64,000 nt of DNA from Rhodospirillaceae bacterium (GCA_018701215.1 JABIWH010000058.1:1-64000); one strand, 5' to 3'. Positions 43,595 through 52,850 are shown, counted from the first letter of the stretch. The notes: generated from the sequence alone by a model not told the origin. Numbers and translations: made by a program.

Positions 43595-44572
43595 TTAGGC
43601 GAAATCCAGCACGTTATTCACGTCCTGCCACGGGGCGGGTACTTTTTGCTGGTCATAGGGTCGGAAACCAAAGCGCTGATATAGGGGCAGGGCCTTGGGG
43701 TGGTCCAGGGTGCAGGTGTTGACCAGTACGCGCGCCGGTTCCTTGTGCCACAACATATCCAGGGCCTGGCCCAGCAAATAGGGACCCAGGCCCATACCAA
43801 TGAATTCCGGCATGATGCCGAAATAGGCCAATTCCGCAGTCGGCATGGTGCGGAAATCCAGTTCATAAAACCCGGCCGGCACGCCGCCCACATACAAGAC
43901 ATAGGTCTCCACCGCCTCATCCTGAATGATCGTGGCCAGTTCCGCGTCCGATAGCTTCTTGCGGTCGGTCCAGTACCAGGGCCGGCCCACGGCATCATAG
44001 AGGTAGCGGTAAAAACCGACCGTGATATCGTGGGCGCCGATCAGGGCATGATTGCGCGTTTTGGGCACGATGTGGGGCAGGGAGCCTCGTTCCAGCATTT
44101 CCAGATACGTGACGATGACCGGTTCATCATTCATTTGATGACCAATGGGCAAGGGATTGCCGTCCAGACGCCGGCTCATGAGGTTGGCGGGGTCCATCAT
44201 ATAGCCCAGGCGTTGATAAAAGCCGACCACTTGGGTATTGCTGCCCCGGACCAGCAACTGCACCTTGGGCACGCCGCTTGCTTGTAGCCGCGCCTCGGCC
44301 GCCGCCATGATACGCCGGCCCAGGTCCTGGCCCTGACGCGCGGGATCTACCGCCACATAGTAGATCCAGCCGCGATGTCCGTCCTGGCCAAGCATGGCCG
44401 AGGCCACGATTTCGCCCTCATCCTCGAGGATCAGAATTTCGCCGTGCCCGCCGGAGAGGCAGAAGGCGATGTCCTTATGGGCATCGTTCAGGGGATTTCG
44501 CATCAGATCGCAGCGCTGCCACAGATCAGCCAACGCGTCCTCGTCGGCGTCCCGATAATTACGCAATTCCAT
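43595..44572 (-). CDS. Two-domain GNAT N-acetyltransferase
   Basis: From the ATG at 44572 (GAGGATAG upstream) 325 residues form two GNAT units. The first (about 1-140) is YpeA-like with V-D-P-A-R-Q-G-Q-D-L-G-R-R-I-M and ends G-F-Y-Q-R-L-G-Y; the second (about 160-325) has I-M-P-E-F-I-G-M-G-L-G-P-Y-L-L and ends L-Y-Q-R-F-G-F. Both keep acetyl-CoA-binding signatures. It is last in a cysteine-related operon after sseA (11 bp gap). Confidence 0.85.
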   Translation of the reverse strand: MELRNYRDADEDALADLWQRCDLMRNPLNDAHKDIAFCLSGGHGEILILEDEGEIVASAMLGQDGHRGWIYYVAVDPARQGQDLGRRIMAAAEARLQASGVPKVQLLVRGSNTQVVGFYQRLGYMMDPANLMSRRLDGNPLPIGHQMNDEPVIVTYLEMLERGSLPHIVPKTRNHALIGAHDITVGFYRYLYDAVGRPWYWTDRKKLSDAELATIIQDEAVETYVLYVGGVPAGFYELDFRTMPTAELAYFGIMPEFIGMGLGPYLLGQALDMLWHKEPARVLVNTCTLDHPKALPLYQRFGFRPYDQQKVPAPWQDVNNVLDFA

Positions 44573-44583
44573 CAACTCTATCC

Positions 44584-45420
44584 TCAGGTCACGATAGGCG
44601 TGTCCGTACGGCTGCCCCATTCGGACCAACTGCCATCGTAGAGGGTGCTATTTTCGTGGCCGAGGGCGTCCAGACCCAACAGCAAGACCGCCGCCGAGAC
44701 GCCCGAGCCGCAAGAGGTTACCACGGGGCGGTCCAAATTTACCCCCGCCTCGGTGAAAAGCGTCCGCATCTGATCGGCCGATTTCAAGGTTCCATCAGTG
44801 TTCACCAACTTGTCATAGGGCAGATTGAAGGCGCCCGGCATATGACCGGAACGCAGCCCCGCCCGCGGTTCGGCGGCGGTGCCATCGAAGCGTCCGGCCC
44901 CGCGGGCATCAATGATCTGGCGGTCGCTACCCTGATCGATCATGCTCAACATCTGTTCCACCGAACGCACCATCTCGGGCTGGTAGTCGGCGCAAAAACT
45001 GGTGGGCGCGGCCGCTGCAACCGTGTCTTCCATGGCCCGGCCCTCGGCCCGCCATTTTGTACAATCGCCATCCAAAACCGCGACCTTCGTATGGCCAAAG
45101 GCACGGAACATCCACCAAACCCGGCAGGCACCCGTCAGCTTGCCGCCATCGTAGGTGACAACCATGTCGTCATTGCCGATGCCCATGGCGCCGACCGCAT
45201 CGGCGAACGCTTTCGCTTCGGGAAACATGTGCGGCAGGCCGCTGTCGGGGGCGCAGACCAGATCGATATTAAAGCGCTGGGCGCCGGGAATATGGGCTGC
45301 CGCGTATTCCGCATCCGCGTCACGGTTTTCCGCCGGCAAATAGAAGGAGCCATCGAGAATTTTAACATTGTCGAGATTGTCCGCCAGCCAGGCGGTTGAA
45401 ACGGTTGATGGAGTGCTCAT
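44584..45420 (-). CDS. sseA: 3-Mercaptopyruvate (or thiosulfate) sulfurtransferase
   Basis: The 278 residues form two rhodanese domains. The inactive N-terminal one has H-I-P-G-A and R-V-W-W-M-F-R-A-F-G-H; the active C-terminal one carries the persulfide loop C-G-S-G-V-S-A (Cys237). C-G-S-G-V is the mercaptopyruvate sulfurtransferase type, against C-R-x-G in thiosulfate-specific enzymes. It lies between an AlaX-type gene and a GNAT gene, downstream of cysK, in line with cysteine sulfur handling. Confidence 0.9.
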   Translation of the reverse strand: MSTPSTVSTAWLADNLDNVKILDGSFYLPAENRDADAEYAAAHIPGAQRFNIDLVCAPDSGLPHMFPEAKAFADAVGAMGIGNDDMVVTYDGGKLTGACRVWWMFRAFGHTKVAVLDGDCTKWRAEGRAMEDTVAAAAPTSFCADYQPEMVRSVEQMLSMIDQGSDRQIIDARGAGRFDGTAAEPRAGLRSGHMPGAFNLPYDKLVNTDGTLKSADQMRTLFTEAGVNLDRPVVTSCGSGVSAAVLLLGLDALGHENSTLYDGSWSEWGSRTDTPIVT

Positions 45421-45455
45421 CTTAAACCTCAATACAAAGATATAGTAATTTGATG

Positions 45456-46169
45456 TTATTCAGAAAATTCGATTGATATGCGTCGGTTCTGTCGACCCTT
45501 TTTCTCAATTTTACGAACCCTGACCTCGCCGATTTCAGAGGTGTTGGCGACATGGGTGCCGCCGCAGGGCTGCAGGTCGCAACCATCAACATCAATCAAG
45601 CGGACCCGGCCCTGGCCCATGGGCGGCTTCACGGACATGGTCTTGACCAGATCCGGCTGGGCGGCCAGTTCATCATCGCTGATCCAGCCAACGGAGACCG
45701 GGTGGCCCTGTTCGATCAGTTCGTTCAACCGCGCGGTAATGGCCTCTTTCTCCACCGTCATTTCGGGCATGTCGAAGTCCAGGCGGCCCTTGCCGTCGCT
45801 GATCTGACCGCCCGTGACCGGATATTCCACGACCGATGACAGTAGATGCAGACAGGTATGAATGCGCATCAGGCGGTGGCGCACATCCCAATCAATAGCG
45901 GCGGTGACCGACGTGCCAACCGTGGGCAGGTCCTGGCCCTCGGCCGCGACATGAATGACAGCATCCGGACCCTCGCCCTTAACCGTGGTCGCGACGGTGA
46001 TTTCGCTGCCGTCTGCTAGGCGCAGGACGCCGGTATCGCCCGGCTGACCGCCGCCCGTGGGATAAAATACCGTACGGTCCAATTCAATGCCGCCGCGGTC
46101 ATTCACGGCTGTCACGGTGGCCTCGCAGTCTTTGGTGTAGGGGTCGTCGCGGAACAGCAATTCGGTCAT
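45456..46169 (-). CDS. AlaX-type alanyl-tRNA editing protein
   Basis: From the ATG at 46169 (AAAGAGG upstream) 237 residues match free-standing alanyl-tRNA editing domains. They have an N-terminal beta part with F-Y-P-T-G-G-G-Q-P-G-D-T-G, and zinc ligands in H-T-C-L-H (H-x3-H) and C-G-G-T-H (C-x3-H). These enzymes hydrolyse Ser-tRNA(Ala) and Gly-tRNA(Ala). The gene follows cysK by 19 bp; linkage to a serine-derived pathway fits control of serine misacylation, which is inference. Confidence 0.9.
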   Translation of the reverse strand: MTELLFRDDPYTKDCEATVTAVNDRGGIELDRTVFYPTGGGQPGDTGVLRLADGSEITVATTVKGEGPDAVIHVAAEGQDLPTVGTSVTAAIDWDVRHRLMRIHTCLHLLSSVVEYPVTGGQISDGKGRLDFDMPEMTVEKEAITARLNELIEQGHPVSVGWISDDELAAQPDLVKTMSVKPPMGQGRVRLIDVDGCDLQPCGGTHVANTSEIGEVRVRKIEKKGRQNRRISIEFSE

Positions 46170-46188
46170 TCGGGCCTCTTTGGCGTTG

Positions 46189-47199
46189 TTACCCGGTCCC
46201 GGCCATCCAGCTCGGTACGGGCAGGCCTTTCTCTTGCAGGAAAGGCACGTTGAACATCTTGCTTTGATAACGCTGGGCGCCATCACAAAGCAAGGTCACA
46301 ATTGTATGCCCCGGTCCCATTTGTTGCGCCAGGCGGATTGCGCCGGCCACATTTACCCCGCTGGAGGAGCCCAGCACCAGGCCTTCCTCGATAATCAGGT
46401 CAAAGGCGATTTGCAGAGAATCCTCGTCCGGTATCTGAAACGGCGCATCAACGGCCAAGCCTTCCAGGTTGGCGGTAATGCGGCCCTGGCCGATGCCTTC
46501 GGTGATCGAGGAGCCCTCGGCCTTCAGCTCGCCGTTGGCATAGTAGTTGTACAACGCGGCGCCGGGTGGGTCGGCCAAGCCGATGGTGATGGCGGGGTTT
46601 TGCTCCCTCAGATATTGCGCGATGCCGGCGAGCGAGCCGCCAGAGCCCACGGCACAGATAAAACCGTCGACCTTGCCATCTGTTTGGCGCCAGATCTCGG
46701 GGCCCGTGGTATCATAATGGCCCTGGCGGTTGTCCACATTGTCGAACTGGTTGGCCCAGATCGCGCCTTCGGCATGGTTCGCGGCAATTTCATCGGCCAG
46801 GCGCCCGGAATATTTGATGTAGTTGTTATCGTCGCGGTACGGCAAGGCCGGCACTTCGCGCAAATCGGCGCCGCACATGCGCAACATGTCTTTCTTTTCC
46901 TGGGTCTGGGTCTCGGGGATAACGATGACCGTTCTATAGCCCCGCGCATTGGCAACCAGGGCCAGGCCGATCCCGGTATTGCCGGCGGTGCCTTCAACGA
47001 TAATGCCGCCGGGCCGCAGATCGCCCCTGGCCTCCGCCGCGCTTACGATTGCCAAGGCCGCCCGGTCCTTGACCGAGCCGCCCGGGTTGAGGAATTCCGC
47101 CTTGCCCAGAATCTCGCATCCCGTCATATCCGAAGCCTTTTTCAGGCGGATCAATGGCGTATTGCCGATGCTCTCGATAAATCCTTGCCGTATATCCAT
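46189..47199 (-). CDS. cysK: Cysteine synthase A-type PLP enzyme
   Basis: The 336 residues have the PLP Lys in N-P-G-G-S-V-K-D-R-A, the substrate loop E-G-T-A-G-N-T-G (usual T-S-G-N-T-G) and the phosphate loop G-S-G-G-S-L-A-G. The family makes cysteine from O-acetylserine and sulfide. The Ala in the substrate loop and a C-terminal extension past residue 310 are slight departures, so a related beta-replacement activity is possible. It heads the cysK-alaX-sseA-GNAT operon. Confidence 0.88.
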   Translation of the reverse strand: MDIRQGFIESIGNTPLIRLKKASDMTGCEILGKAEFLNPGGSVKDRAALAIVSAAEARGDLRPGGIIVEGTAGNTGIGLALVANARGYRTVIVIPETQTQEKKDMLRMCGADLREVPALPYRDDNNYIKYSGRLADEIAANHAEGAIWANQFDNVDNRQGHYDTTGPEIWRQTDGKVDGFICAVGSGGSLAGIAQYLREQNPAITIGLADPPGAALYNYYANGELKAEGSSITEGIGQGRITANLEGLAVDAPFQIPDEDSLQIAFDLIIEEGLVLGSSSGVNVAGAIRLAQQMGPGHTIVTLLCDGAQRYQSKMFNVPFLQEKGLPVPSWMAGTG

Positions 47200-47300
47200 G
47201 ACCTACTCCACGACTTGCCAATATGATTTAGCCGCAGATTATGCTTTATGCCCAGGCAGGACAAGTAAATCTAATTTAATAACATTATTTTGATGTGTAA

Positions 47301-47909
47301 TTAATCCAGCCAACGCAGGCGGATTTCGTCGCGGTGCAGGGCCAGCCATTGGACGGCAATGATCGCGGGCCCGGCATTAATCCGGCCATCGTCCAGGGCC
47401 TTCATAACTTCACCGAACGGCATAACGATCACTTTGATATCCTCACCCTCGGCCTCTACGCCATGAATGCCGCCGGCCAAGGATGCGTCCGTGCGGGCGC
47501 AGTAGATGGAAATTTGTTCCGTTACGGCGCCGGGAGAGGCGTAGCAGTCCAAGGCATGGGTGATATGGCTTAACTCGATGCCTGCTTCCTCCATCGCTTC
47601 CCGGCGCACCACGTCTTCCAGTTCCTCGCCATCTTCGATGATGCCGGCGACCACCTCCAGGCTCCAAGGTTGATCACCGCGTGCGAACGGCCCAATGCGG
47701 AATTGCTCGATCAGGACGACTTCGTCGCGCACCGGGTCATAGGGTAGAACCAGAACGGCGTGACCGCGTTCCAACACTTCGCGGCTGATCTCGGCACCCA
47801 TGCCGCCCCGATACAAGCTATGGCGCAGGCGATAGGAGTCCACCCGGTAATAACCTTGAAACACCGTGGTTTTTTCGATGACATCGACCTTGCGGTCCGG
47901 ATCACTCAT
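47301..47909 (-). CDS. NUDIX hydrolase, ADP-ribose pyrophosphatase type
   Basis: From the ATG at 47909, 202 residues contain the full Nudix box G-I-I-E-D-G-E-x7-R-E-A-M-E-E-A-G-I and the ADP-ribose pyrophosphatase hallmark of a Pro 15-16 residues after the box (A-S-P-G). NudF-type enzymes split ADP-ribose into AMP and ribose phosphate. The start overlaps the end of the antiporter gene by 8 bases, so the two are coupled. Confidence 0.9.
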   Translation of the reverse strand: MSDPDRKVDVIEKTTVFQGYYRVDSYRLRHSLYRGGMGAEISREVLERGHAVLVLPYDPVRDEVVLIEQFRIGPFARGDQPWSLEVVAGIIEDGEELEDVVRREAMEEAGIELSHITHALDCYASPGAVTEQISIYCARTDASLAGGIHGVEAEGEDIKVIVMPFGEVMKALDDGRINAGPAIIAVQWLALHRDEIRLRWLD

Positions 47910-49182
47910 GGGTCTTTGACTCCCCCTCCTGTTCGGGCACCACCCAGGCGACCAGATGGCCAATGGTCAGGCCCTGTACCAGAATGGAAAATACCACCAC
48001 CGCGTAGCAGACCGTGACGATGGCGTCTTTTTCCGTACCCGCCGGTAGTGACAGCGCTAATGCGACCGAGATGCCGCCGCGCAAACCGCCCCAGGTCAAC
48101 ACTGGAATTGCGCCCTTGGTGAAATCGCGCCACAGGCCCAGCAGACCTATGGGAATGGCCACGGCAACGAAACGCGCACCCAGTACCAGGGGAATGGCGA
48201 TCAAGGCCACCCACATCAGGCCCGGCACGGTGGAGATCACCACGACCTCCAGCCCGATTAGCAGGAACAGCACTGCATTCAGGATCTCATCAATCAAGGT
48301 CCAGAAATTGGTCAGATGGCTGCGCGTGGTCTCGCTCATGGCCAGGCGGGTGCCGTGGTTGCCGATCAACAGCCCCGCCACCACAACAGCGATGGGGCCA
48401 GAGGTATGCAGCAGGTGCGCCACTTCGTAGGTGACGGTGACCAGGGCCAGGGTGATGATGACCTCCAGGTTATACTCATCAATGGAGCGCAGGGCCCAAA
48501 AGGCAATGGCGCCCGCCGCCAGGCCCAGAACCGCGCCGCCTACCGCTTCGCGCAGGAACAAGGTCGCTATTGCCAACACATCCATCGAGGCGCCATCGCC
48601 GTCAGATGTCGCCATGGCCAACAGGATGACAAAGACCACGACGCCGACGCCATCATTGAACAGACTTTCGCCGGCAATTTTGGCCTCCAGGCTGGCAGGT
48701 ACTTTGGCGGTCTTCAAGATGCCCAGCACCGCGACCGGATCGGTGGGTGAAATAAGCGCGCCGAACAGCAGGCAATAGATCAAGGGCAGTCCGAGGTCGA
48801 CCAGATCAAAGGCCAGCCAAATACCGCCGCCGATCAGCGCGGTGGAAAGCAGCAAGCCGCCCGTCGCCATGGCGGCGATGGGCCAACGCCGCTTGGCCAG
48901 TTGTGCCAGATCCACATGCAGGGCACCCGCGAACAGCAGAAAACCCAGCATGCCGTGCATCAGGGCGGCGGTGAAATCAATCTCGATCAAGGCGGCGCGC
49001 AGGCCCGGACCAACACCCCAGCCAGGTACGGCGGCATCAATGGCCAAGGCGCCCAGCGAGGCCGTCATGGCGATCAGAACCAGGCCAATGGTGCGGGGCA
49101 GGCGCAGGAAACGGTGGTTGAGATAGCCGAACATTGCGGCCAGGCCCAACAAGGTGGCGATATCACGGGAGAGATGTTCCAT
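47902..49182 (-). CDS. CPA1-family Na+/H+ antiporter
   Basis: The 426-residue protein has about 12 membrane helices and the CPA1 (NhaP/NHE) motifs L-I-S-P-T-D-P-V-A-V and G-E-S-L-F-N-D-G-V-G-V-V, whose Asp residues bind the ion. It exchanges sodium (or potassium) for protons at the inner membrane. It lies between the NUDIX gene and the Sel1-repeat gene (6 bp gap), so the three may be one transcript. Confidence 0.9.
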   Translation of the reverse strand: MEHLSRDIATLLGLAAMFGYLNHRFLRLPRTIGLVLIAMTASLGALAIDAAVPGWGVGPGLRAALIEIDFTAALMHGMLGFLLFAGALHVDLAQLAKRRWPIAAMATGGLLLSTALIGGGIWLAFDLVDLGLPLIYCLLFGALISPTDPVAVLGILKTAKVPASLEAKIAGESLFNDGVGVVVFVILLAMATSDGDGASMDVLAIATLFLREAVGGAVLGLAAGAIAFWALRSIDEYNLEVIITLALVTVTYEVAHLLHTSGPIAVVVAGLLIGNHGTRLAMSETTRSHLTNFWTLIDEILNAVLFLLIGLEVVVISTVPGLMWVALIAIPLVLGARFVAVAIPIGLLGLWRDFTKGAIPVLTWGGLRGGISVALALSLPAGTEKDAIVTVCYAVVVFSILVQGLTIGHLVAWVVPEQEGESKTHE

Positions 49183-49188
49183 TGCGGG

Positions 49189-50901
49189 CTATTGCTTATC
49201 TATTGCTTCGTTTTTTTCATCGAAAGGCGCCAGGGATAGCACGGGATTTCCGTTTACGCTCAAGAAACCATCGGGGCGCACCGCAAGCACGAACAGATGC
49301 CCCATACGTCCTTTCAGACGCTTGCCATTTTTGACCAAAGCCGCCAGGGGCGGGATGTTCCGCCCGCCAGTTGATGTAAGCAGTTTGTCCAGGCCTTTGA
49401 CGCGCAACTCGCCATCGCCGACCATGCCCGCCTTGGCCACCCGATCCGCCCGTAGGGTCAAGTCCATGCCGATGTCGTAATCCCTGGCCGAGATTTTTGC
49501 CTGCTTCAGGTGCACTCTTGTTGCCGCGGCGCTCAATTCCTCCCGCAGGCGCTGAAATACCTGTAGGCCGGAGCTTATCTGCCCCAGCAAGGCCACTTCG
49601 ATTGCCGCCGCGGCGCCCACGTTGACAACGGTCTCGCTGGGCAGGTTTTCCAGGGCCAGGACGATATCCAGTTCGCCCGGCACCATGGCTTCCGGTGCCG
49701 CACTACCTGTGCCGCTTAAACCGTGATGGTTGGCGGTCAGTGTAAGGTTCAGCAGATTGCCGTCCTGACTGGCCAGATCCAGACCATAGTCCGCCTTATC
49801 CAGCCGAAAATTACCCTGTTTGGGATGCCTTATGGCCAGGCCCTGGATACGGGTGTGTAATCCGATGCCGCTGGCCAAGGTCAATATCCGTTTTAATGGC
49901 GGCATGCCATTATTATTCGATCCGTCCTGGCCCAGACTATCGTTATAGGCGGGGATATCCAGACCACGCAGATCCAGCACGATCGTGGCGCTGTCCAACT
50001 CCAGGGCCGATGCCTTGCCGTTGCTGATTTTTACCTGGCTTACGGCGAACTGCATGGGTCCGGTCCATAGACCGCCGTCCTCCAACACCTTTGATTGCAG
50101 CAAAATCTCGCCCATGCGGCCCGTCTTGCCGCCGTCGGCGGTTTGCATCTGTACATCGCCAAGGCGGAATTCAAAATCGGTGCTGGTCTCCAATTGCCGG
50201 TCCCAGCGCAGCTTCGCCAGGTGCTTGGCGATGGTTATATGCCCCTCGGTTCCATTTGGCCGACGAAACCGCATTTGGCCCGGCAGGGTCAGGGAGATGT
50301 CATCAAAGCGTTCATCGGCATGGCGGACATGGGCGCGCACTGTACCGATTTCAAACAAGCCGCCATCGCTGCCGTGGATGGTGATATCGGGGATCGTTAC
50401 CTGAACGGCGTCGTCCAGCCGCACCGCGTGCAAATCGCCGTATTCCAGGTGCCCGTCCTTGCCGATCTTGCCGCCGACCTGCAACAGCAAATCCTCAACC
50501 GAGGCTTCCATGCGTTCCAATTCAGTCATCTGGCTTCGGGCCTTGCGCTGCGTTGGCTTGGCAGTGGTTCGCGCCTTGGGGCCGGGCTTTTGTAATTTTT
50601 GCAGCAATTTCCGGCCCGGTTTGTAGCCTTGTTCAGCGGCCCTACTTGCCCATTCCATAGCTTTATCTTTGTTTTCTGGAACCCCACGGCCACGCAAATA
50701 AAGGATCGCCATGCTGTATTGTGCCCTGGCATCGCCCTGTTGCGCCAGATCATGCCAGATATTGTGGGCCCCGATATAATCACCCAGCGAATAGAGCCTT
50801 TGGCCAGACAGGAAATCGCCGGCTTCGGCGCCATTGGCGGCCTGCCATGGTGTTAAGGCAACGGTGGTCGCGAAAAGCGCTGCGAGGGCGGTTTTTTTCA
50901 T
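49189..50901 (-). CDS. Secreted Sel1-repeat protein with long unassigned C-terminal domain
   Basis: The 570-residue precursor has a signal peptide (about 1-25), two Sel1/TPR-like repeats (about 40-100: G-D-A-R-A-Q-Y-S-M-A-I-L-Y-L-R-G-R-G-V), a basic Pro/Lys linker (105-125) and about 440 residues of beta-rich sequence resembling periplasmic DUF945/DUF2125-type proteins in style. The C-terminal assignment is a guess from pattern. It would sit in the periplasm or on a membrane, with the repeats as a protein-binding module. Confidence 0.7.
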   Translation of the reverse strand: MKKTALAALFATTVALTPWQAANGAEAGDFLSGQRLYSLGDYIGAHNIWHDLAQQGDARAQYSMAILYLRGRGVPENKDKAMEWASRAAEQGYKPGRKLLQKLQKPGPKARTTAKPTQRKARSQMTELERMEASVEDLLLQVGGKIGKDGHLEYGDLHAVRLDDAVQVTIPDITIHGSDGGLFEIGTVRAHVRHADERFDDISLTLPGQMRFRRPNGTEGHITIAKHLAKLRWDRQLETSTDFEFRLGDVQMQTADGGKTGRMGEILLQSKVLEDGGLWTGPMQFAVSQVKISNGKASALELDSATIVLDLRGLDIPAYNDSLGQDGSNNNGMPPLKRILTLASGIGLHTRIQGLAIRHPKQGNFRLDKADYGLDLASQDGNLLNLTLTANHHGLSGTGSAAPEAMVPGELDIVLALENLPSETVVNVGAAAAIEVALLGQISSGLQVFQRLREELSAAATRVHLKQAKISARDYDIGMDLTLRADRVAKAGMVGDGELRVKGLDKLLTSTGGRNIPPLAALVKNGKRLKGRMGHLFVLAVRPDGFLSVNGNPVLSLAPFDEKNEAIDKQ

Positions 50902-50978
50902 GCGTATTCCCTATAACCGAACGCGATCATAGCCGAGGAAATAAAGGGGTGCAGAATTTTCGGCGCGGGTGCTCTATT

Positions 50979-52355
50979 TTAGCCGTGCCGTAGCCGCTCG
51001 GCGGGCAGGGTTAGAATTATATGCGCTTCATCCGGCTTCGGGCCGCCAACTTCCAGCTTGCCGCCATGCAATTCCACCAGGCGGCGGGCGATAGGCAAGC
51101 CATAACCAATGCCCAGCCGTTCGCTGGCATGATCGGACGGGACGTCGTCATAAGGCTCCAGCGCCAATGCCATGCGTTCCGGCGATACGGTCGAGCCGGT
51201 GGCACGGATCAACAACATGGCCTCGTTCGCGGCGGTCTTGGAAAGCTGGACCTTAACCCGTCCGCCGCCGCCGACCAGGGTGGTGCAATTTGAAAGCAAC
51301 GCGACTATGACCTGGCGCATACGACCCTGATCTACCCGGACCATCATGCCGCCGTTGGGTAGATCGCATTCTATCGAGACATTGCGGGCCTGGGCCAGGC
51401 TGGCGACGGTTTCGCTGCATCTGGAAACCATGGCCGACATTTCAAAATCATCATCGATCAATTCCAGATCGCCGGTTTCCAGCCGCACCAGATCGAGAAC
51501 TTCATCGACAACACCCAATAGATGGCGGCCGCTGCTCTCTATATCCGAAGCGCAGGAACGATAGCGGTCATCGGACACTTTTCCCATCAGTTCCCGGCTG
51601 ATGATCTGTGCAAAGCCGATAATGGCATTGAGGGGCATGCGAATTTCGTCGCAAACGGCGGCAATGCTTTGCCCTTTTGACTTGGTCGTCTGTTCGGCCA
51701 GATTGCGTGCCTCAACCAGGCTATCGGCGGTATCACGATGGCGCTCCACCTCACGGCGTAACCTATCCCGTGACAGGGCATACAGGTCCAGATAGCCCCG
51801 CGCCATGACCGTGACCAGCACGGTGGCAACTATGATCCCGGCCAGAAACAGGCCTGAAAGCTTTTCGGGCGGTAAATATTGCGGAAAGGCATGGCCGTCC
51901 ACGTACAGGACGATGAGCGCACCGTAGCATATAGCCAGGGCAGCCAGTCCTACGACCTGGCCCAGGGTCGGCAGGAAAAATAGACAAAACAATGGAATTG
52001 CAATGGATACCGGCAAGACCGGGGACAAATAGCCGCCGTAATTATAAGCCGCCACCAGGATCATTGCGTTCACGATCACGATGGAAATGGTCGATAACAG
52101 GTTATAGGCGCCGGTTAAGCGGAACAGCACCGGTTGCAATATGAGGGATGTGGTCAGGGCCAGGAACAGCCAATAGGCCGGCGTTATTTGTGTCGCGGCC
52201 TGATACACCCAGCCGGCCAAACCAAGGGCCAACAATCCAACCACCAGATGGCAGGAGACAAACCAACCATAAAGTTGCCCACGGCGTTGATCTATCCGTA
52301 GGTGCGGTGGCACCAAGGCTGTGGGCTGGTCGTTCATTTTCGCTATCACGGTCAT
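50979..52355 (-). CDS. Histidine-kinase-like membrane protein lacking the phosphoacceptor His
   Basis: The 458 residues contain about six membrane helices (30-190), a coiled linker, a HisKA-like dimerisation region and a HATPase region. The H-box reads A-V-C-D236-E-I-R-M-P-L-N-A-I-I-G-F, so Asp replaces the His that is normally phosphorylated. In the ATPase part the N-box is weak (L-L-S-N-C) and the G1 D-x-G-x-G is replaced by R-A-T-G-S-T, while the G2 box G-I-G-Y-G-L-P-I-A-R-R-L is intact. No response regulator gene is adjacent. It is probably a pseudokinase that senses and binds rather than phosphorylates. Confidence 0.82.
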   Translation of the reverse strand: MTVIAKMNDQPTALVPPHLRIDQRRGQLYGWFVSCHLVVGLLALGLAGWVYQAATQITPAYWLFLALTTSLILQPVLFRLTGAYNLLSTISIVIVNAMILVAAYNYGGYLSPVLPVSIAIPLFCLFFLPTLGQVVGLAALAICYGALIVLYVDGHAFPQYLPPEKLSGLFLAGIIVATVLVTVMARGYLDLYALSRDRLRREVERHRDTADSLVEARNLAEQTTKSKGQSIAAVCDEIRMPLNAIIGFAQIISRELMGKVSDDRYRSCASDIESSGRHLLGVVDEVLDLVRLETGDLELIDDDFEMSAMVSRCSETVASLAQARNVSIECDLPNGGMMVRVDQGRMRQVIVALLSNCTTLVGGGGRVKVQLSKTAANEAMLLIRATGSTVSPERMALALEPYDDVPSDHASERLGIGYGLPIARRLVELHGGKLEVGGPKPDEAHIILTLPAERLRHG

Positions 52356-52671
52356 GCTGTTGATCTTGTTCAGCTAATCCTTGGTGCCTCGAACCCGGGC
52401 AGCATATCTTGGCAATTCTTACAAACTGATTAGCAAATATTACCAAATCCTTGCCGGGGAACGTCTGGTTCCCGAATTGGCACGGTTTGGGATTCTGTTT
52501 TGTTTCAATTCGGGACGGGCAGGGAGGCTGCCTGCCGCAAAAATGGCAATTAACCGCCATTCGCTGATCGCCTTTCGGTTGGCACGGATCATGCATAATG
52601 GATTGACAGACGTTTCGAGCACATGAGCCGTCAGTCGGATGGTCGATTGCAGATTTTAAGGATCAGTAAAA
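52356..52671 (+). other. Intergenic region upstream of small membrane protein gene
   Basis: This 316-bp region between divergent genes has no convincing gene. It contains a 6-bp hairpin (GGCAGG/CCTGCC at about 52517-52535) and a sigma-54-like promoter near its right end. Confidence 0.5.
52580..52595 (+). promoter_or_regulatory. Sigma-54-type promoter candidate
   Basis: TGGCACGGATCATGCA matches the consensus TGGCACG-N4-TTGCW at 11 of 12 fixed positions, with the essential GG and GC dinucleotides separated by exactly 10 bases. Transcription would begin near 52606, about 65 bp before the small ORF. Confidence 0.6.
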
Positions 52672-52800
52672 ATGGCAAGTTCAGCGGCGGATCAACAAGC
52701 AGCGCTCGTAAAACATTCACAGCCCGCTTTCTTCCTGGTTGCGACGGGCTGGTTTATCTCGGTCGGTGGTTTGGCATATATGTGGCATTTATTGACCTAA
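52672..52800 (+). CDS. 42-residue single-pass membrane protein
   Basis: The ATG at 52672 has AAGGA 10 bp upstream and opens 42 codons ending at TAA 52798-52800. The product has a polar N-terminus of about 18 residues and one membrane helix (A-F-F-L-V-A-T-G-W-F-I-S-V-G-G-L-A-Y-M-W). A sigma-54-like promoter sits just upstream and a large hairpin downstream, so it looks like a complete one-gene transcript. No family is recognised. Alternatively the transcript could act mainly as RNA. Confidence 0.6.
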   Translation: MASSAADQQAALVKHSQPAFFLVATGWFISVGGLAYMWHLLT

Positions 52801-52850
52801 CCTGAATTTTCAAAAGACCGGACGAGATCTAAATACTCCGCGTTCGTGGC

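Noticed and set aside
52477..52496. Second sigma-54-like site (TTGGCACGGTTT)
   Set aside because: The -24 half matches but no GC follows at the required spacing.
52384..52626. 81-codon open frame upstream of the small membrane protein
   Set aside because: No ribosome site, overlaps the promoter region, and composition is not coding-like.
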